Positions 12,153-23,780 of a stretch of 64,000 nucleotides of DNA are shown here, piece by piece. The DNA comes from Gnetum montanum (lineage: Eukaryota; Streptophyta; Gnetopsida; Gnetales; Gnetaceae): positions 1,121 through 65,120 of the forward strand of contig MNCI01002657.1 of NCBI GenBank assembly GCA_015680685.1, in the 5' to 3' direction. Under the pieces are notes generated by a model. The model searched no databases. It was not told where the DNA came from and saw only the letters and a program-made list of their open reading frames with translations. Position 1 is the stretch's first letter, and each line of letters begins with the position of its first letter. The position numbers and the translations under genes were made by a program.

Positions 12153-12729
12153 TCAGTCGATGTTGACATAGTGAATCAAAGGTAGTGACATGTTATATCC
12201 ATGAATAATAATTTTCCTTACCTCATAGGGCAAGTAAATCTCTTTATGTATAGGAGATGAAACTGCATGAAGCTTAACTAACCATGACCTTCCTAGGAGC
12301 AAGTTGAAGCTAGGTGTCTCTTCAACTACTAGGAAGTTGGTGGATGTAGGGAATTGTTCACTGGCTACAAAATCAAAGATAGAAACTTGCATCACTATTC
12401 ATAATCCATTAAATAACTTGAGTCTTAAGGTAGTGATTTCTTAGATGTTCTTGGTTAAACCTAGTTTGTCAATAATGAAAAATGGTTCCACATTAGTTAC
12501 TACCCCATCATCCACATGAACACGATGAACCTTGTACTTGCCAACATGTATAGTAATGAGGAGAGGAGTGAATACCACTTCTCCATTTCTATAGTCAATA
12601 TTCACCTCTATGTAATTAAAGTTGAGTGTGGGTTTGCACCCATTTTCCCTAAGTAAAGCTTGCTCAACAATACAGTGGATTGATTCTTTGTTGATAGGAA
12701 TAGAAGTCAATACTTAAGCTAGTGCATCC
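12153..12729 (-). pseudogene. Aspartic protease, family A, second copy
   Basis: This is the best-preserved protease of the family. The first open segment (12,710-12,441) carries LLITIHVGKYKVHRVHVDDG and then FFIIDKLGL, so the active-site D-D-G is present. After one break, the second (12,395-12,153) continues with NFLVVEETPSFNLLLGRSWL and IYLPYEVRKIIIHG. Roughly 190 residues are legible, about the usual size of a plant Gypsy protease region. Coding stops abruptly at 12,729, exactly where a Copia LTR starts, so the upstream gag has been separated from it. No reverse transcriptase follows; the next sequence is spacer and the 32-bp array, as in the copy at 2.4 kb. Confidence 0.8.
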
Positions 12730-13753
12730 TAAGCATCAAGAACTTAGAAGGATGGATGAATTCATATTTAAAATTTGTACCTTTAGAATTTTTTTCTTTA
12801 AAAATTTCATTTTAAGGGCACCACACCCTATACAAGCACTGAGCTTCACACTGAAGTGTTTCATCACTATGAAACCACTCAACCATACAAGGTTCCAACA
12901 AGCTTAGTATGTGGTTTCAAGGATCTCATAACATTTACAAAATTGAGCTCCGCTTTGAAGTATTTTGATGTTGCAAAACCACTCAATCTTGTAAGATCCC
13001 AACAAGCTCAATATAGATGCCTTCTCGCAAGAAATACATCAACCTTATAGGGCAACAAGAAAGAATGTAACTACAATTACAAGACCTTGTCATTTAGACT
13101 TAAATTAGCATAAAAATAAGAAAATGATGTGACAATGAAGGAAAAGAATACAATAGCATAAATATGACAATGATTTCATTAATGTTAACCATGCTTGCCC
13201 AATTTACAAGAATTTGGAATCTTCTTATAACATTAGAGTTTTCAAAAATACCTTAGAATTCATGCAACAACTAGTATATACATCTACTTTAAAGTTGGAA
13301 TATGTACTTAAGTTCAACATCAATTCTAGAGAGATGTCTCCTTGGAGAATGGGATGTCTCTTAGTATACATTTCTAGGGAGATGTCTTATTTCCAAAGCA
13401 GATGTCTCATATTTTTTAAAGAAGTCTTCCTATGAATCCATCCTTCTCGACTAAGACATCTACTATTTCTTGGAGACATATCCTCAACATTGGAAATCTA
13501 GTTTTTGAGGGTTTCTCTCATTTGATTTGGCTTCTTCGCAATCCTTGGAGCATCTTCGATTTGTTTGTAGCTTTTTTTTTTCATCCTTATGTATCCATGC
13601 TCTCTCATGTTTCCTATGAATTCTTTGCTTTGAAAACCTATTGTAGATTTCATTCCCTTAAGTCCTTATTCATATCTTGCAAAATCATTCCATTCCACAG
13701 ACATTCTATGTTCTCCATTTTCCTTAAGCTTTTGATGTACTAAAAGGTCAACA
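12730..13753 (-). repeat. 3' LTR of element C1
   Basis: About 1,024 bp. It starts TAAGCATCAAGAACTTAG, corresponding to TGAGGATCAAGAACTTAG in the other LTR, and ends AAAAGGTCAACA. Shared landmarks with 18,072-19,204 include ACCACACCCTATACAAGCA, GATGTGACAATGAAGGA and TCTCCATTTTCCTTA. The first base pair of the TG..CA terminus has decayed to TA. It lacks about 100 bp found near the start of the other LTR. Confidence 0.85.
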
Positions 13754-13770
13754 ATCTCCCCCTTTTTGGA
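13754..13770 (-). other. Polypurine tract of C1
   Basis: On the minus strand this reads TCCAAAAAGGGGGAGAT, directly before the LTR start TGTTGACC. This is the usual plus-strand primer position and composition in Copia elements and fixes the orientation of C1. Confidence 0.85.
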
Positions 13771-13899
13771 GAAGTCCAAAAATTAATAAAATGGGTGATT
13801 AGATAAATAATTTAAATAACAATAATCAATAAAAGTATTAATAAATAGAAATTCCAATTGCAGCTAAGGTTATAACTAGGATAATGACTCTAAAGCTCA

Positions 13900-15620
13900 A
13901 GGCATAGGGTAGATATCACATGAAATATAAAATGAAGCTATACTATGCAAAGGTAAAATTTGCCTCCATAATAATGCAACAAAACACATAATCATGATAT
14001 AGAAGCATAATTTATTCATAAACTATCCACAAACTATCCATATTACATATAGTCATTGAAATATCCTCAACATGTATAAAAATGACATATATGCAAGTCC
14101 ACAACAAAAATCACATGTATACATCATCAAAAAATTGTCTTCCCCTTTCTATACATCATCAAAAAGGACTCTAATCACTGACCTTTATGACATCACTAAA
14201 ATCCTTATTTGAAGTAGCTACAGCTCAAGAAGGTTTGTAGGTCTCCTCCTAATCATCATCGGTGTTGGTATTGGTGCTAGAAACATGCTGCTTATTATCA
14301 TAAGCTAAAGAAGGTGGCTAGACTAGAGCTCTTCATGGACAAAGCTTCACTCAAAATCAAGATGAAGCTAGTGGATCTAGCTAGGATGAAGCCTATTGAG
14401 AGGATGAGGAAGCTCCCTTCCTTTGGTAGGTGAGTTGATCAGTAGGTCTCCTATGGGAAGAAGTTTCAAATATGTCCTCCATAGCCTACTACTCAAAAGC
14501 CATTAGAGCATCATCTTGAGGGTAGGAGCTATGTCCTAGCTGCATGGTATCAGAAAGATTTCCCTAGACACATGCCCATGATGCATTAGGCTTATCTGAG
14601 TCAGAGGAATTTCTTGAGTCATAGGCCTAGGAAGGCCTAGCTAATGCTAAATGTCTAGGAGGGGCAAGAAGGCCCTCCTCATTATCTGAAATGGAAGGAG
14701 TGGTGATCTCCTTAAATTTATTCCCATCAAGAGGAAGAGGTATGTTGGTTTTGTTCATTATCTTGTAGAGGTAAGAGAGATTCCTACCATTCATCCCCAA
14801 GGTATAAGCAAATGGCTGAAGCAACTTTTTTAGCAAAAATATTACTTGATTACTAGCTAATTTGGATGTTCTCAACTAAGGAGAGGCCTAAGATGGTGAT
14901 GAAGATTTCTTCTGTTGGAATTTTAGAGGCTTGATGCTAGTTTTTTCTTCCTCAACAAGGGTGGAGCTCCTCTTTAAGCAAAGACATATCAAGAATGAAC
15001 AAAACCCTCAATCAAATCAACTAGCTAATGATGTGAGGGTTCCCAAGGATTCTCTCATTGGTGAACAAATCCAACATGTCACGATAAAGAGTATGACCTT
15101 AATCCAATGGTTTTCATATAAGAAGGCAGTACAAAACAAATGAGTGGAAATGAAATAAATAATTATAGCTTCTCCATTTTTCAATGATGTTATCAAAATA
15201 ATGAGTGATAGGATGGAAGCATCTGGGACTATTTGACTTCTATAAATCCTTCCACTATGAAAAGACACTGACACCTTAAATAGAGCATCACAAAATTCAT
15301 CTTGTAAGATCAAGATTGCACCATTCATAAAAATGTCACTCATGGAATGAATGATAATCCTAAACACATTATCACTAGAAATCCTAAGAAGTGCATTGAC
15401 AACTTGAGGAGACACATCGATTAGCAAATCCCCAACCATGGTAGTAGAGGTTCGAACAAAAGCATTCATAATGAATATGTTGTTATAAAATTCTCTAATG
15501 AGAATTTTAGACATAAAAAATTCATATAGATAAATATGATTCAATTTAATAGTTAAAATAAGCTCATCAACTCCTTCAACCTATGTTGTGTAAAAGAAAG
15601 AGAATGCTTAGAGATGATGG
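13900..15620 (-). pseudogene. Second ORF of C1, plant-transposon-like protein
   Basis: This region takes the place of pol. The longest open stretch, 15,544-15,017 (175 codons), begins with an aromatic segment and ILIREFYNN, then VRTSTTMVGDLLIDVSPQVV, and later SQIVPDASILSLIILIT. The order 'REFY-N, variable G-x-x-I/L-x-I-S, I-N-x-L-L, then a late LIT block' resembles the domain catalogued as putative plant transposon protein, found in many plant retroelement-linked ORFs; that match is from memory and is an inference. A further fragment at 14,875-14,627 continues after stops with LQPFAYTLGMNGRNL and an acidic end. Function is unknown. The frame follows gag with no protease motif in between. Confidence 0.5.
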
Positions 15621-16210
15621 AAATGGTTCAAGTTACCTCAAACAAGTGTTGGGCATTAATGGATCTAAACTAGGGGTTGTAGGTGCTTGGATTGCTGGTG
15701 GATGCTCCCTTTGACTTCTTGTTTGGTAGTGTCCTTGGTTGAAATGTAGCACTTGTTGATACTTTAATCTTTGAAGAAGCCTTTTGTTTGAATGAAGTTT
15801 GTGTAAACGCTTCTTCTTATAAATAACATCCTAGTCCAATTTTATTGTGTGGAATTTTTCCTTGTCCAAGAACCATCTAAAGAAATTCTTTTTCGTTGAT
15901 TAGCCTCTCATTTACAAGTTTAGCATCTGCAAGTTCTTACTTAATCTTCTCATAAGATAGGGTTAGCTTATTATTATTAGCTATTAGGTCCAAGATTTCA
16001 TTTGTGAAATCATTATATGTAATGAAGAAATGTCTTGATCATTGGTTTTTATTTGCTTATTCAACTTTATATAGACTTTTAAAAAATAGAAGCTCCTTAC
16101 ATAATAGGTCATTTCTCTCCTTTTCATTTTCAAATCGATCATCACCCGAGAGGCTAGCATCATCATCTATGAGAGCCATACAAATGAGATGTAAATATTT
16201 TGCATCATAT
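15620..16210 (-). pseudogene. C-terminal part of C1 gag
   Basis: Follows the proximal zinc knuckle. Legible pieces are DDDASLSGDDRFENEKERND and LLCKELLFFKSLYKVE, then a coiled, lysine-rich segment and a serine/threonine-rich tail. Such acidic D/S-rich stretches followed by coiled coil are usual after the knuckle in SIRE-like plant Copia Gag proteins. Stops interrupt it. It leads straight into the second ORF, so the original protein may have been a Gag fusion. Confidence 0.6.
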
Positions 16211-17005
16211 TCCACTTCTTCTTTACATTGTTCTCCATCATTGAAACTTGTATAGAAGTTAGCCTTTTTCATATCCATATCATTCCCATATTTTTGTTAC
16301 AACCTACCATTGATCGGACATTTGGAGGTCACATGGTGTCTTCCACAACATATCCAACATTGTATTAAAAAGGCATCAAAATTTGATTTTGAAGAATTCT
16401 TACTTCTATCCTTACCTTTTATGTTGAATTGGTTGGGTCCTTAGTGATTGAAGTTCTTTTCTATTTTTTCTAAAATCCTTTCAATCCTTCTTGATAGAAA
16501 GGCAATTTCTTCTTGATTGTTCATATCTCGATCTTCTAGGTCCTTCTCTTTGGATGCTAATTCCAAGGTAATGGACTTCTCTTTTATGGCACCTTCACTT
16601 ATGAGATTAATTTCATAAGTAATAAGAGTACTTTGGAGCTCCTCAAATTTTAGAACCAAAAAATATCTAATCTCTTCCATAGTTATAACCTTAGGTCCAA
16701 ATTCCAATTGGAGTGTCCTAATAATTTTTATTATTACATCACTTTTGAGCAAGTCCTTGCCTATACCCCTAATTGCTACAACTAGATCATTGGTCCTAGA
16801 AACATAATCTTTTATCTTCCCACCTTCTCTGATTTTAAGTTTGTCATACTCACTTTGCAAGACCAAAATTTTAGATTACTTAACTATGGATGTACCCTCA
16901 TACATAGCCTCTAATGTTTTCCAAATTTCCTTAGTTGTTCTACATCCAGCTATTCTATTAAATTTAGACTTATTTAATGCACAATATATACAATTTTTTT
17001 CTTTC
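16210..17005 (-). pseudogene. C1 gag, duplicated unit, distal copy
   Basis: Copia-type Gag segment of about 800 bp. The open part 16,866-16,441 reads LQSEYDKLKIREGGKIKDYV, TMEEIRYFLVLKFEELQSTL, then NLISEGAIKEKSITLELASK and a coiled stretch. This is the UBN2-type Gag core that builds the virus-like particle. Near 16,370-16,325 is a knuckle CWICCGRHHVTSKC, a complete C-x2-C-x4-H-x4-C RNA-binding motif. The unit is repeated at 17,010-17,800 with an offset of 796-808 bp. Each unit has its own core and knuckle, so a full-length product would have carried two. Confidence 0.75.
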
Positions 17006-17009
17006 TTTT

Positions 17010-17800
17010 CTAGAGTTATTCATTTCTTCTTCACTTTTCTTACCATCATCCTAGCTAGTGTAAAAGTTGGTCTTTTTCATATCCACACTAGTCCTCTCTT
17101 TTCATTGAAACTTATCATTGCTAGAGCATTCAAAGGCCACATGGCCTCTTCCTCCACATTTCCAACATACTATTGAGAAAGCATCAAAATTAGAATTTGA
17201 ATAATTTTTACCTTTAGAGGTGGATTGATTGAAACCTAATTGATTAAGACTTCTTCCCTTTCTTATAAGAAGTCATTGAACTCTTCTTGAAAGAAGAGTT
17301 ATTTCCTCTTTACTACTCACATCCTATTTAGTAGGTTCCTTTTCCTTAGATGTTAATTATAAGGCAATGAGATTTTCTTTTATTTTCCCTTCACTTATGA
17401 GATTCATTTCATAAGCAATAAGAGCACTTTGGAGCTCTTCAAATTTTAGAACCAAAAAATCTTTAATCTCTTCCATAGTTGTAAACTTAGGTCTAAATTC
17501 TGGTTGGAGTGTTCTAATCATTTTTATTATTACATAACTTTTAGGTAATTCCTTGCCTGTACTCCTAATTACAATGACTAGATTATTTTCCCTAGAAAAA
17601 TAATCCTTTATCTTTTTACCTTCTTTCATTTTGAGTTTGTTGTACTCACTTTGCAAGACCAAAAGTTTAGATTGTTTAACTATGGATGTACCCTCATACA
17701 TAGCTTCCTAGGTTTCTCAAATTTTCTTAGCAATTGTACATCCAGCTATTCTATTAAATTCACAATTATTTTACGCACAATAAAAATAATTTTTTACTTT
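17010..17800 (-). pseudogene. C1 gag, duplicated unit, proximal copy
   Basis: Homologous to 16,210-17,005. The open part 17,701-17,357 has LQSEYNKLKMKEGKKIKDYF and TMEEIKDFLVLKFEELQSAL, and a second knuckle CWKCGGRGHVAFEC is encoded near 17,165-17,125. The spacing between the matching TTTGCAA words (16,854 and 17,650) is 796 bp. Differences between the units are scattered substitutions and small indels, so the duplication is older than much of the decay. Confidence 0.75.
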
Positions 17801-18016
17801 GGAATCATACATAAACTTATCTTTTTCTTTTGATGTTCATTGGCTCCTTGGCTTGATGGCCTTTGTTGCACTATTGGCAAGAGGTGTATAGCCTTCAAGG
17901 ATGAATTCCGATACCTCAAACCTCATTGACTTAACGAAGCCTTGCATCCTTGCCTTCTAATAGGCAAAATCAAATCCATTGAACATTGGCAGCTTTGTGT
18001 AGGATGTTTCTTCCAT
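17800..18016 (-). pseudogene. N-terminus of C1 gag
   Basis: A start codon at 18,016 opens MEETSYTKLPMFNGFDFAY, a stop, then KARMQGFVKSMRFEVSEFIL and EGYTPLANSATK. This is the standard N-terminus of plant Copia Gag (FNG-x-DFAYWK, followed by a helix-rich segment). The start is chosen because it is the first ATG after the primer site, 42 bp away, and begins the recognisable protein. The tryptophan of the FAYWK motif is the stop. Confidence 0.75.
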
Positions 18017-18057
18017 AGTGCACTCTTAAAAAACGAAGCTGAACATAAGAGTACTAG

Positions 18058-18070
18058 GCTCTAATACCAC
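18058..18070 (-). other. Primer-binding site of C1
   Basis: Minus strand GTGGTATTAGAGC differs by little from the TGGTATCAGAGC complement of initiator tRNA-Met used by most plant Copia elements. It lies immediately inside the 5' LTR. Confidence 0.85.
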
Positions 18071-18071
18071 T

Positions 18072-19204
18072 TGAGGATCAAGAACTTAGAATAGGGGGAT
18101 GAATATGTTTTGAATTAAAATTGTACCTACCACATAAAGCACAAAAATGTATGTTGTTACCCAACTTTGATACTTCTACACTCGAAGGATAGAATCCATG
18201 CACACCTCCAAACTTTGTTTCTTTATCAAATATGGTTTGAAGGACACCATACCCTATACAAGCATTAAGCTTCACATTGGAGTGTTTCATCATTGTAAAA
18301 GCACTCAACCCTGGAAGGTCCCAACAAGCTTCGAATGTGATTTTAAGGATCCCATAACCTTTACAAAATTAAGCTTCACTCTGGAGTGTTTTGCTGCTAC
18401 AAAACCACTCAATCTCATAAGATCATAACAAGCTCAATATTGATTCCTTCTTCTAAGAATCATGTCAACTCCATAGGACAACACAAAAAAGAAAAGATAC
18501 AAGGAAATAATATAAATACAATTACAATTCCTTTTTGTTGAAGTTCAATTTAACATACAATTAACATAAAACTAAGTAAATGATGTGACAATGAAGGATA
18601 AGAGTACAAGAGCATAGATATGATAATGATTGATTTGATGTGAATAACACTTTCTTAATTCCCAAGAATTTGATGTCTTCTTATAACTTCATAGTTTCTA
18701 AAAACACCTCAGAACTCATGCAATGACTACCCAATAGCTAGTGTAGATGTCTCCTTTGAAGTTGAGTTGTCAACCTAAGACATGCCTTAATTCTAAAGAG
18801 ATGTCTCATTTTGAAGTGGGATATCTCTAGGGAGACATCTACTATTTTCTAAGAGATCTCTACTTATGATTTCTTTCTTTTCATCAAAGATGTCTACTAT
18901 TTCTTGGAGATGTCTGCTTAACTCTTTGAACTCTAGTTCCTAAGGCTTTTTCTTGTTAATTTTTCTTCCTAATCCTTGAAGCATTGTCATTTGGTTTCTA
19001 GTCTTTGGTTTTAGTCCATGCTTATTCATGTTCTCATGTTGGTTCATAAGATCTTCACTTTGTCAACTCATTATAGATCTCAATTTTCCTAAGTCCTTAG
19101 TCCTTATGTGGAGTTCTTGTTCATGTCCTATAAACATACCATCCACAACAAACATTCTTTATTCTCCATTTTCCTTATGGTTTTGACATATCAAAAGGTC
19201 AACA
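18072..19204 (-). repeat. 5' LTR of element C1
   Basis: 1,133 bp, plus-strand ends TGAGGATCAAG and AAGGTCAACA (TG..CA). Homologous along its length to 12,730-13,753. It contains several copies of a short word GGAGATGTCT around 18,745-18,915, matching a similar cluster in the other LTR at 13,335-13,480. Confidence 0.85.
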
Positions 19205-19299
19205 TACTAAAGAGAAGAAAGCCCCTAATCATGGTACTATTCAAGTAACATGAGATTAACTTCTAAACTTGAGTCACAAAGGGCTAGTTAATGATCCTT

Positions 19300-21652
19300 T
19301 TCACTAATCTAAGCATCCATCATGGGACTACTAGGATTTGATCTCTTTTCAAAAAAAAAAAAACATTACTCTTTAACTACTCATGCTACCCTATGGACAT
19401 TGAAATGATGACAACATCATCATCAAATGTCATCATGCTATCCCTGCTAGACATAGCCTAGGAACTTATTCCCAAAGTAGATATTATTATTAAATTATGA
19501 TCATATATATTTCTTGAGATCTCATAAGAATGGACTTTCATTTTTCTTGAATGACTTTCATCTCCACAAGATGGATAGGAGGATATAGACCTAGTCACAT
19601 GATTCTCACATCTGTGTTTATAGTAAAATTTCCTACTACATAACCTCAAACTTCATCCTGGAACCAAATCAATAGATGTTTGGTAATATTTTCTAGAGTA
19701 GGAATAGAATAAGGATGAATACCATAGGTAATATTACGTGATTAAGCTTATCTTGGTTGTATTTGAATGGTAATCCACCTTGCATGGGATCATAAAGTAG
19801 AAGATACTACTATTGGGAAGCTTGGTTGGTAGGATTATTAGGAATAAGTAGGTATCACTAAGGTATCATTATTAATATTTGATAGATACCCTACTTGTGA
19901 ATCTTGGAAATAAGGATTAGGTAGGGGCATCATCTATTGTTGTATTAGAGAAGGAAGATTCCCAAGGATTTGGAATTTGCTACAACTGGTATTACAACAT
20001 GACCTATGGATAAGAACCACTTGAATACTATGCAAGGTCATGGTATGGAGTCCATATTATCAACATCTTGATGAATTTGAAATTAAAAGTTATCCCAAAT
20101 TATTCCATCTCACCAATCATGTGAGCCATGATTGGACAACATTGAGAATCATGAGAGTCTATGTAATATTCACAAGGACTCTTATTATCAGAAGAAGATG
20201 TAAAAACCCCATTTGAATAGCCTTGAATGCTCTAGGAGTAAGATAGCCTTCCTTTACCCTTACCATCATATCTATTTCTTTGTTCACTTGATGAAATTAC
20301 TTTGGTTGCAACCTCAACCACCTTATCCTTAATGTCCTTAAGAGTAGTGGTCATCTTCTCATCCATCATATCTTGGACCCAATCTACATGATGGGCCAAG
20401 TCTATCAAGGCTTTTTTTTTCTAACCTAATTCTAATTAAGAGCCTCAACTACAATAGGAAGTTTGGAAATACCTTTAATATTTTTAACTTCTTACCTGTG
20501 TGATGGATTATGATTATGCTCAGTTTACTGTTGCTTCTGCCATTCATCTTCCATGATTGAAACGATGTTCAAGAGCACCTTGATTTGAGCCATGGACTTT
20601 TTACATACATGGCCTATTACATAGATGTTCATGCACTCTCTTGTCTCCAAACTTACCTCCTCAATGATATGCATCAACTACACTCTTTGGCTAAAATCAT
20701 GGTTCTAATAGTAGTGGGTAGTTTTCATGTACCTCTCCATGATGATATTAAGAGGCTCTTAGTCTCCTTCCCTTAATCTAGCAAATTCCTTTTAGATTTT
20801 TGAGATTCAAAAATAATTCTAACATTTTATATAGAATACCTTGACCATATCTACCCATTTTTGGATTGATCACAGAGGCAAAGATTTACACTAGGTTTCT
20901 ACATGTTCAGTGAAGGTGTGAGGAAATAGCCACAACTTCTACCAATTACTTGTGATTTCTTAAAGATAGTAAGCATTATCAAAGGTGTGCACATGAAGCT
21001 AGGGATAATCACTAGTATACTTTCTATCGATTGGTACATTATCCATGTTAATCCTTTTGAACCTACTTTTCTAACCATGCTCCCTTGGACTATATACAAC
21101 TTTGGTCAACTCATGATAATTACCCAAGTCAAACAAATAAAAATCATCATTACCACTAGTAAGTATACATAAATGCAAGTGTTGAAACCTAGAAAGGAGA
21201 TCATTATGTTGAGCTACACTTGATGTGAAGTTACCTAACTAGGGACATTAGTAGTGGCTTGGCCCTTTATCCTTCTTATTTTATTTGGCATCTTGCTTCC
21301 CATATAATTGGTTCGATGAAAAGATATGGCCAAAAAATCCTTTTGCCATCTAATCCTAAAGACCTTACATGTACAAAGGCTCATAATCATTTTGCATAGA
21401 TTCATGAATCTTGTACACTTCATGTTCATTTTCAATCCCTATATTGATTAAGGCATCAATGATATCATTAGGTGTAGCAATAATCTAATCTCTTGGAAAT
21501 TGGCCATGAGCATCACTCCTTCTCCCTTACTTATCTTGATGACAAGAAAACATCACTAGTGGAAGGGTCTTATATTCAAAAGTAGTGAAATCCCTTCTTC
21601 TTTTTCATGCATTACTAGAGGTCTTTGATGAGCTCTCAGCACTCTCTGCCAT
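19300..21652 (-). pseudogene. Gypsy gag of element M
   Basis: A decayed Gag is read on the minus strand from an ATG at 21,652 (MAESAESSSKTSSNA). Middle pieces include PREHG, HVHTFDNAYYL and then LWLFPHTFTEHVET with KSLPL, which is the Retrotrans_gag core (aromatic-F-P-x-S/T-L, followed by a W/KSLP block), then KEFARLREGD. Further on, at about 20,180-20,130, CEYYIDSHDSQCCPIMAHMI is a knuckle-like segment similar in layout to that of element N (CDICIYDHPKDH). Frame breaks are very frequent. No protease or polymerase follows: coding fades near 19,300, about 100 bp from the C1 element. I infer a Tat/Athila-like Gypsy. Confidence 0.6.
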
Positions 21653-21802
21653 TTTGATTACATTCATGATAATGTACATACACAAAAATAAAACACATAG
21701 TGGAATTGAATAAAGTTAAAATCACAAATGTACAAGTATTTCTAGATAATTCATCAATGCTCTTGTTGTAAACAATACTCATGATAGGAGTCCCACTAGT
21801 TT

Positions 21803-23251
21803 TGTATCAAAGGAATATATCATACAAATCACAATGCAGTTTGATCATAAGCTTCAAGGATGATGCTGAGTGGATTGCAAAGAACACTTATGTATATTGT
21901 TATGTTCAATAAATACAAAAGATATTATAATATATGTCATACAGATAGAAACCCATGTTGTTGTAGTGTGAGATTAAGAAAATATTTATAATTTTATGTT
22001 TTATGCCTTTTTTATAGATTTTATTTTTATGAGAAACAAATAAACAATGATAAACATACATGCATTGCAATCTTACTTGGGAATAGGGATAAAGCGCATG
22101 TTGCAATTCCTCAAGAAATAGATGCAACACCACACATACAGATGCACATACAAAGTATAATGAATGGCTCTTAGTAATAGCCTTAGTGGCCCAACACCAT
22201 GTCATAGAGTTATGACCTTCTTGGATAAATTTCAATCATCATAGCTTACAAAAATGAGGAAATAAATATTTTTTATGATTTTAATATTTTATAATATTTT
22301 TGGTATTTTAATGTTTTAGGTATAAACAGTGAAAAACTAACAAAAATAATAAGCTTTATTTACTACACAAACACTAGACTCTGCATTGACTAAATAGTTC
22401 CAAGCTACATAAGAAAGCTAGTACCCTGATAGAGTCTAGCTATACTTGTGAAAGAGACGAATCAAAACACATAAAACAAGGAAGGAATTATGTACCCAAA
22501 AAAGGAAGAGCTCTTTACATGAAACTACATGCCAAAATTCCAAAATGAAATAGTTGAACATAAGTTAATTTCATAGGGAGCTCATCTTGAGTATTTATAA
22601 TTTTCACAAGACAATGGCAAGGGTTCACTAGTGGCCAAGCTTCAATGGAGGTCCTTCAACATAGCCTAGATAACTCAAAATATATCCAAAGTGGCCAAAG
22701 AGGCAAAGTACCCAAACTAGGACATCAAGAAGGGTGAATCAATATCTCTATGCTAACATAGGGGGTGCGCTAGCATAGGGAAGCCAACACATCCTTATCA
22801 TCATAATTTACTCTTGTCTTTCCAAATCAAAGCCAATAGGCCTAGGAATAAGTTAGAATCTTTTGATGGTCTCCAAATAAAGTTGGAAACTTCCTAAAAA
22901 GCTTTAAACATGTCCCAAATCAATGAGTAAGAAAAATAAGTTAACAATGCATACCTAAAAAATAGAAACCTCAACCATGTATGTGAAAATCATAAACATA
23001 GGATGCATTTGAGACATCCCAAATCTATGGCTTACAATTAACTTACAAAATGCTACTAGATGACTCATTAGATGTTGAAGGAAGATAACCCCATGCAGCC
23101 CTCAAAGTATAACCTAAATACATTATTCCATATTAATAAAGAATTCCTTTCTTTTTCTCTTTTTGCATTTTCCTATTATTTTCTTAATGCATAATATCAA
23201 ATGGAAAGTATCTTTGGCATTTTCCATGATATTTAGGAATGGGATGTCACA
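21803..23251 (-). repeat. Probable 5' LTR of element M
   Basis: On the minus strand this starts TGTGACATCCCATTCC, a common opening of plant Gypsy LTRs and close to that of element H (TGTAATGTCCCTATTC). It ends near TTTGATACA, 150 bp before the gag ATG. Ends are TG..CA. No second copy is in the window to confirm the limits, so the lower boundary is a best guess. No coding sequence inside. Confidence 0.45.
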
Positions 23252-23780
23252 AACAAAGTTATGACTATGTTACATGATGATTGTAGATTTGTGAATGTTT
23301 TATAAATGATATTCCAAATTAATGATCTATCATCCTACACTGTAGATTAATTCATTTGAACTATAAGGGCTCTTCAAAAACTGAACATGTGAGCTTCACC
23401 AAGGAAAGATAATACTATTACAGTTTAAGAGCTAAGTAACTAAATTATGACTATATTAATTATTTTATTACTTGATACATGTATAAAGAAATAATTCTTT
23501 ATATTTGCATCATTAATAATAGTTTTATAAATAATATGAATTCTTATAAATATTACTTTATAGAGTTTAAGGAAGATAGTAGTCGTAGGTGCATCAATTT
23601 GATGATGGAACATAAGTAAAACTTGAATGCATTGGTAAGTATCAAGTATGTCTTTAGGATGCTTATCCAATTCTAGTCCATCATATTATGTGAAAGATAG
23701 ATGATAGGGCTTAAAAATTCTTTGATCCACTAGAAAAGAAGTATCATATATTAAAAATTATGATTTGTGATAAGTAAACT
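23252..23780. other. No gene recognised
   Basis: AT-rich sequence between the M LTR and the LINE. I could not assign it; part may be the 5' extension of the LINE ORF decayed beyond recognition. Confidence 0.35.

Larger units (their letters stand above)
12730..19204 (-). mobile_element. Non-autonomous Copia-type LTR element C1
   Basis: Direct terminal repeats at 12,730-13,753 (3' LTR) and 18,072-19,204 (5' LTR) bound this 6.5-kb minus-strand element. A primer site complementary in style to initiator tRNA-Met sits inside the 5' LTR at 18,058-18,070, and a polypurine tract abuts the 3' LTR at 13,754-13,770. The interior has gag, duplicated in tandem, then an ORF unlike protease, integrase or reverse transcriptase; no pol motif was found. 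The two outer flanks (CATCC and TACTA) do not form a target duplication. The left flank is a Gypsy protease and the right is a different Gypsy gag, so one flank has probably been rearranged. Confidence 0.8.

Noticed and set aside
13432-13743. 103-codon open frame, hydrophobic
   Set aside because: It is inside the C1 LTR, is not conserved in the other LTR copy, and is on the opposite strand to the element's genes.
22240-22330. AT-rich block as a matrix attachment or origin element
   Set aside because: Simple AT richness inside an LTR; no specific motif.
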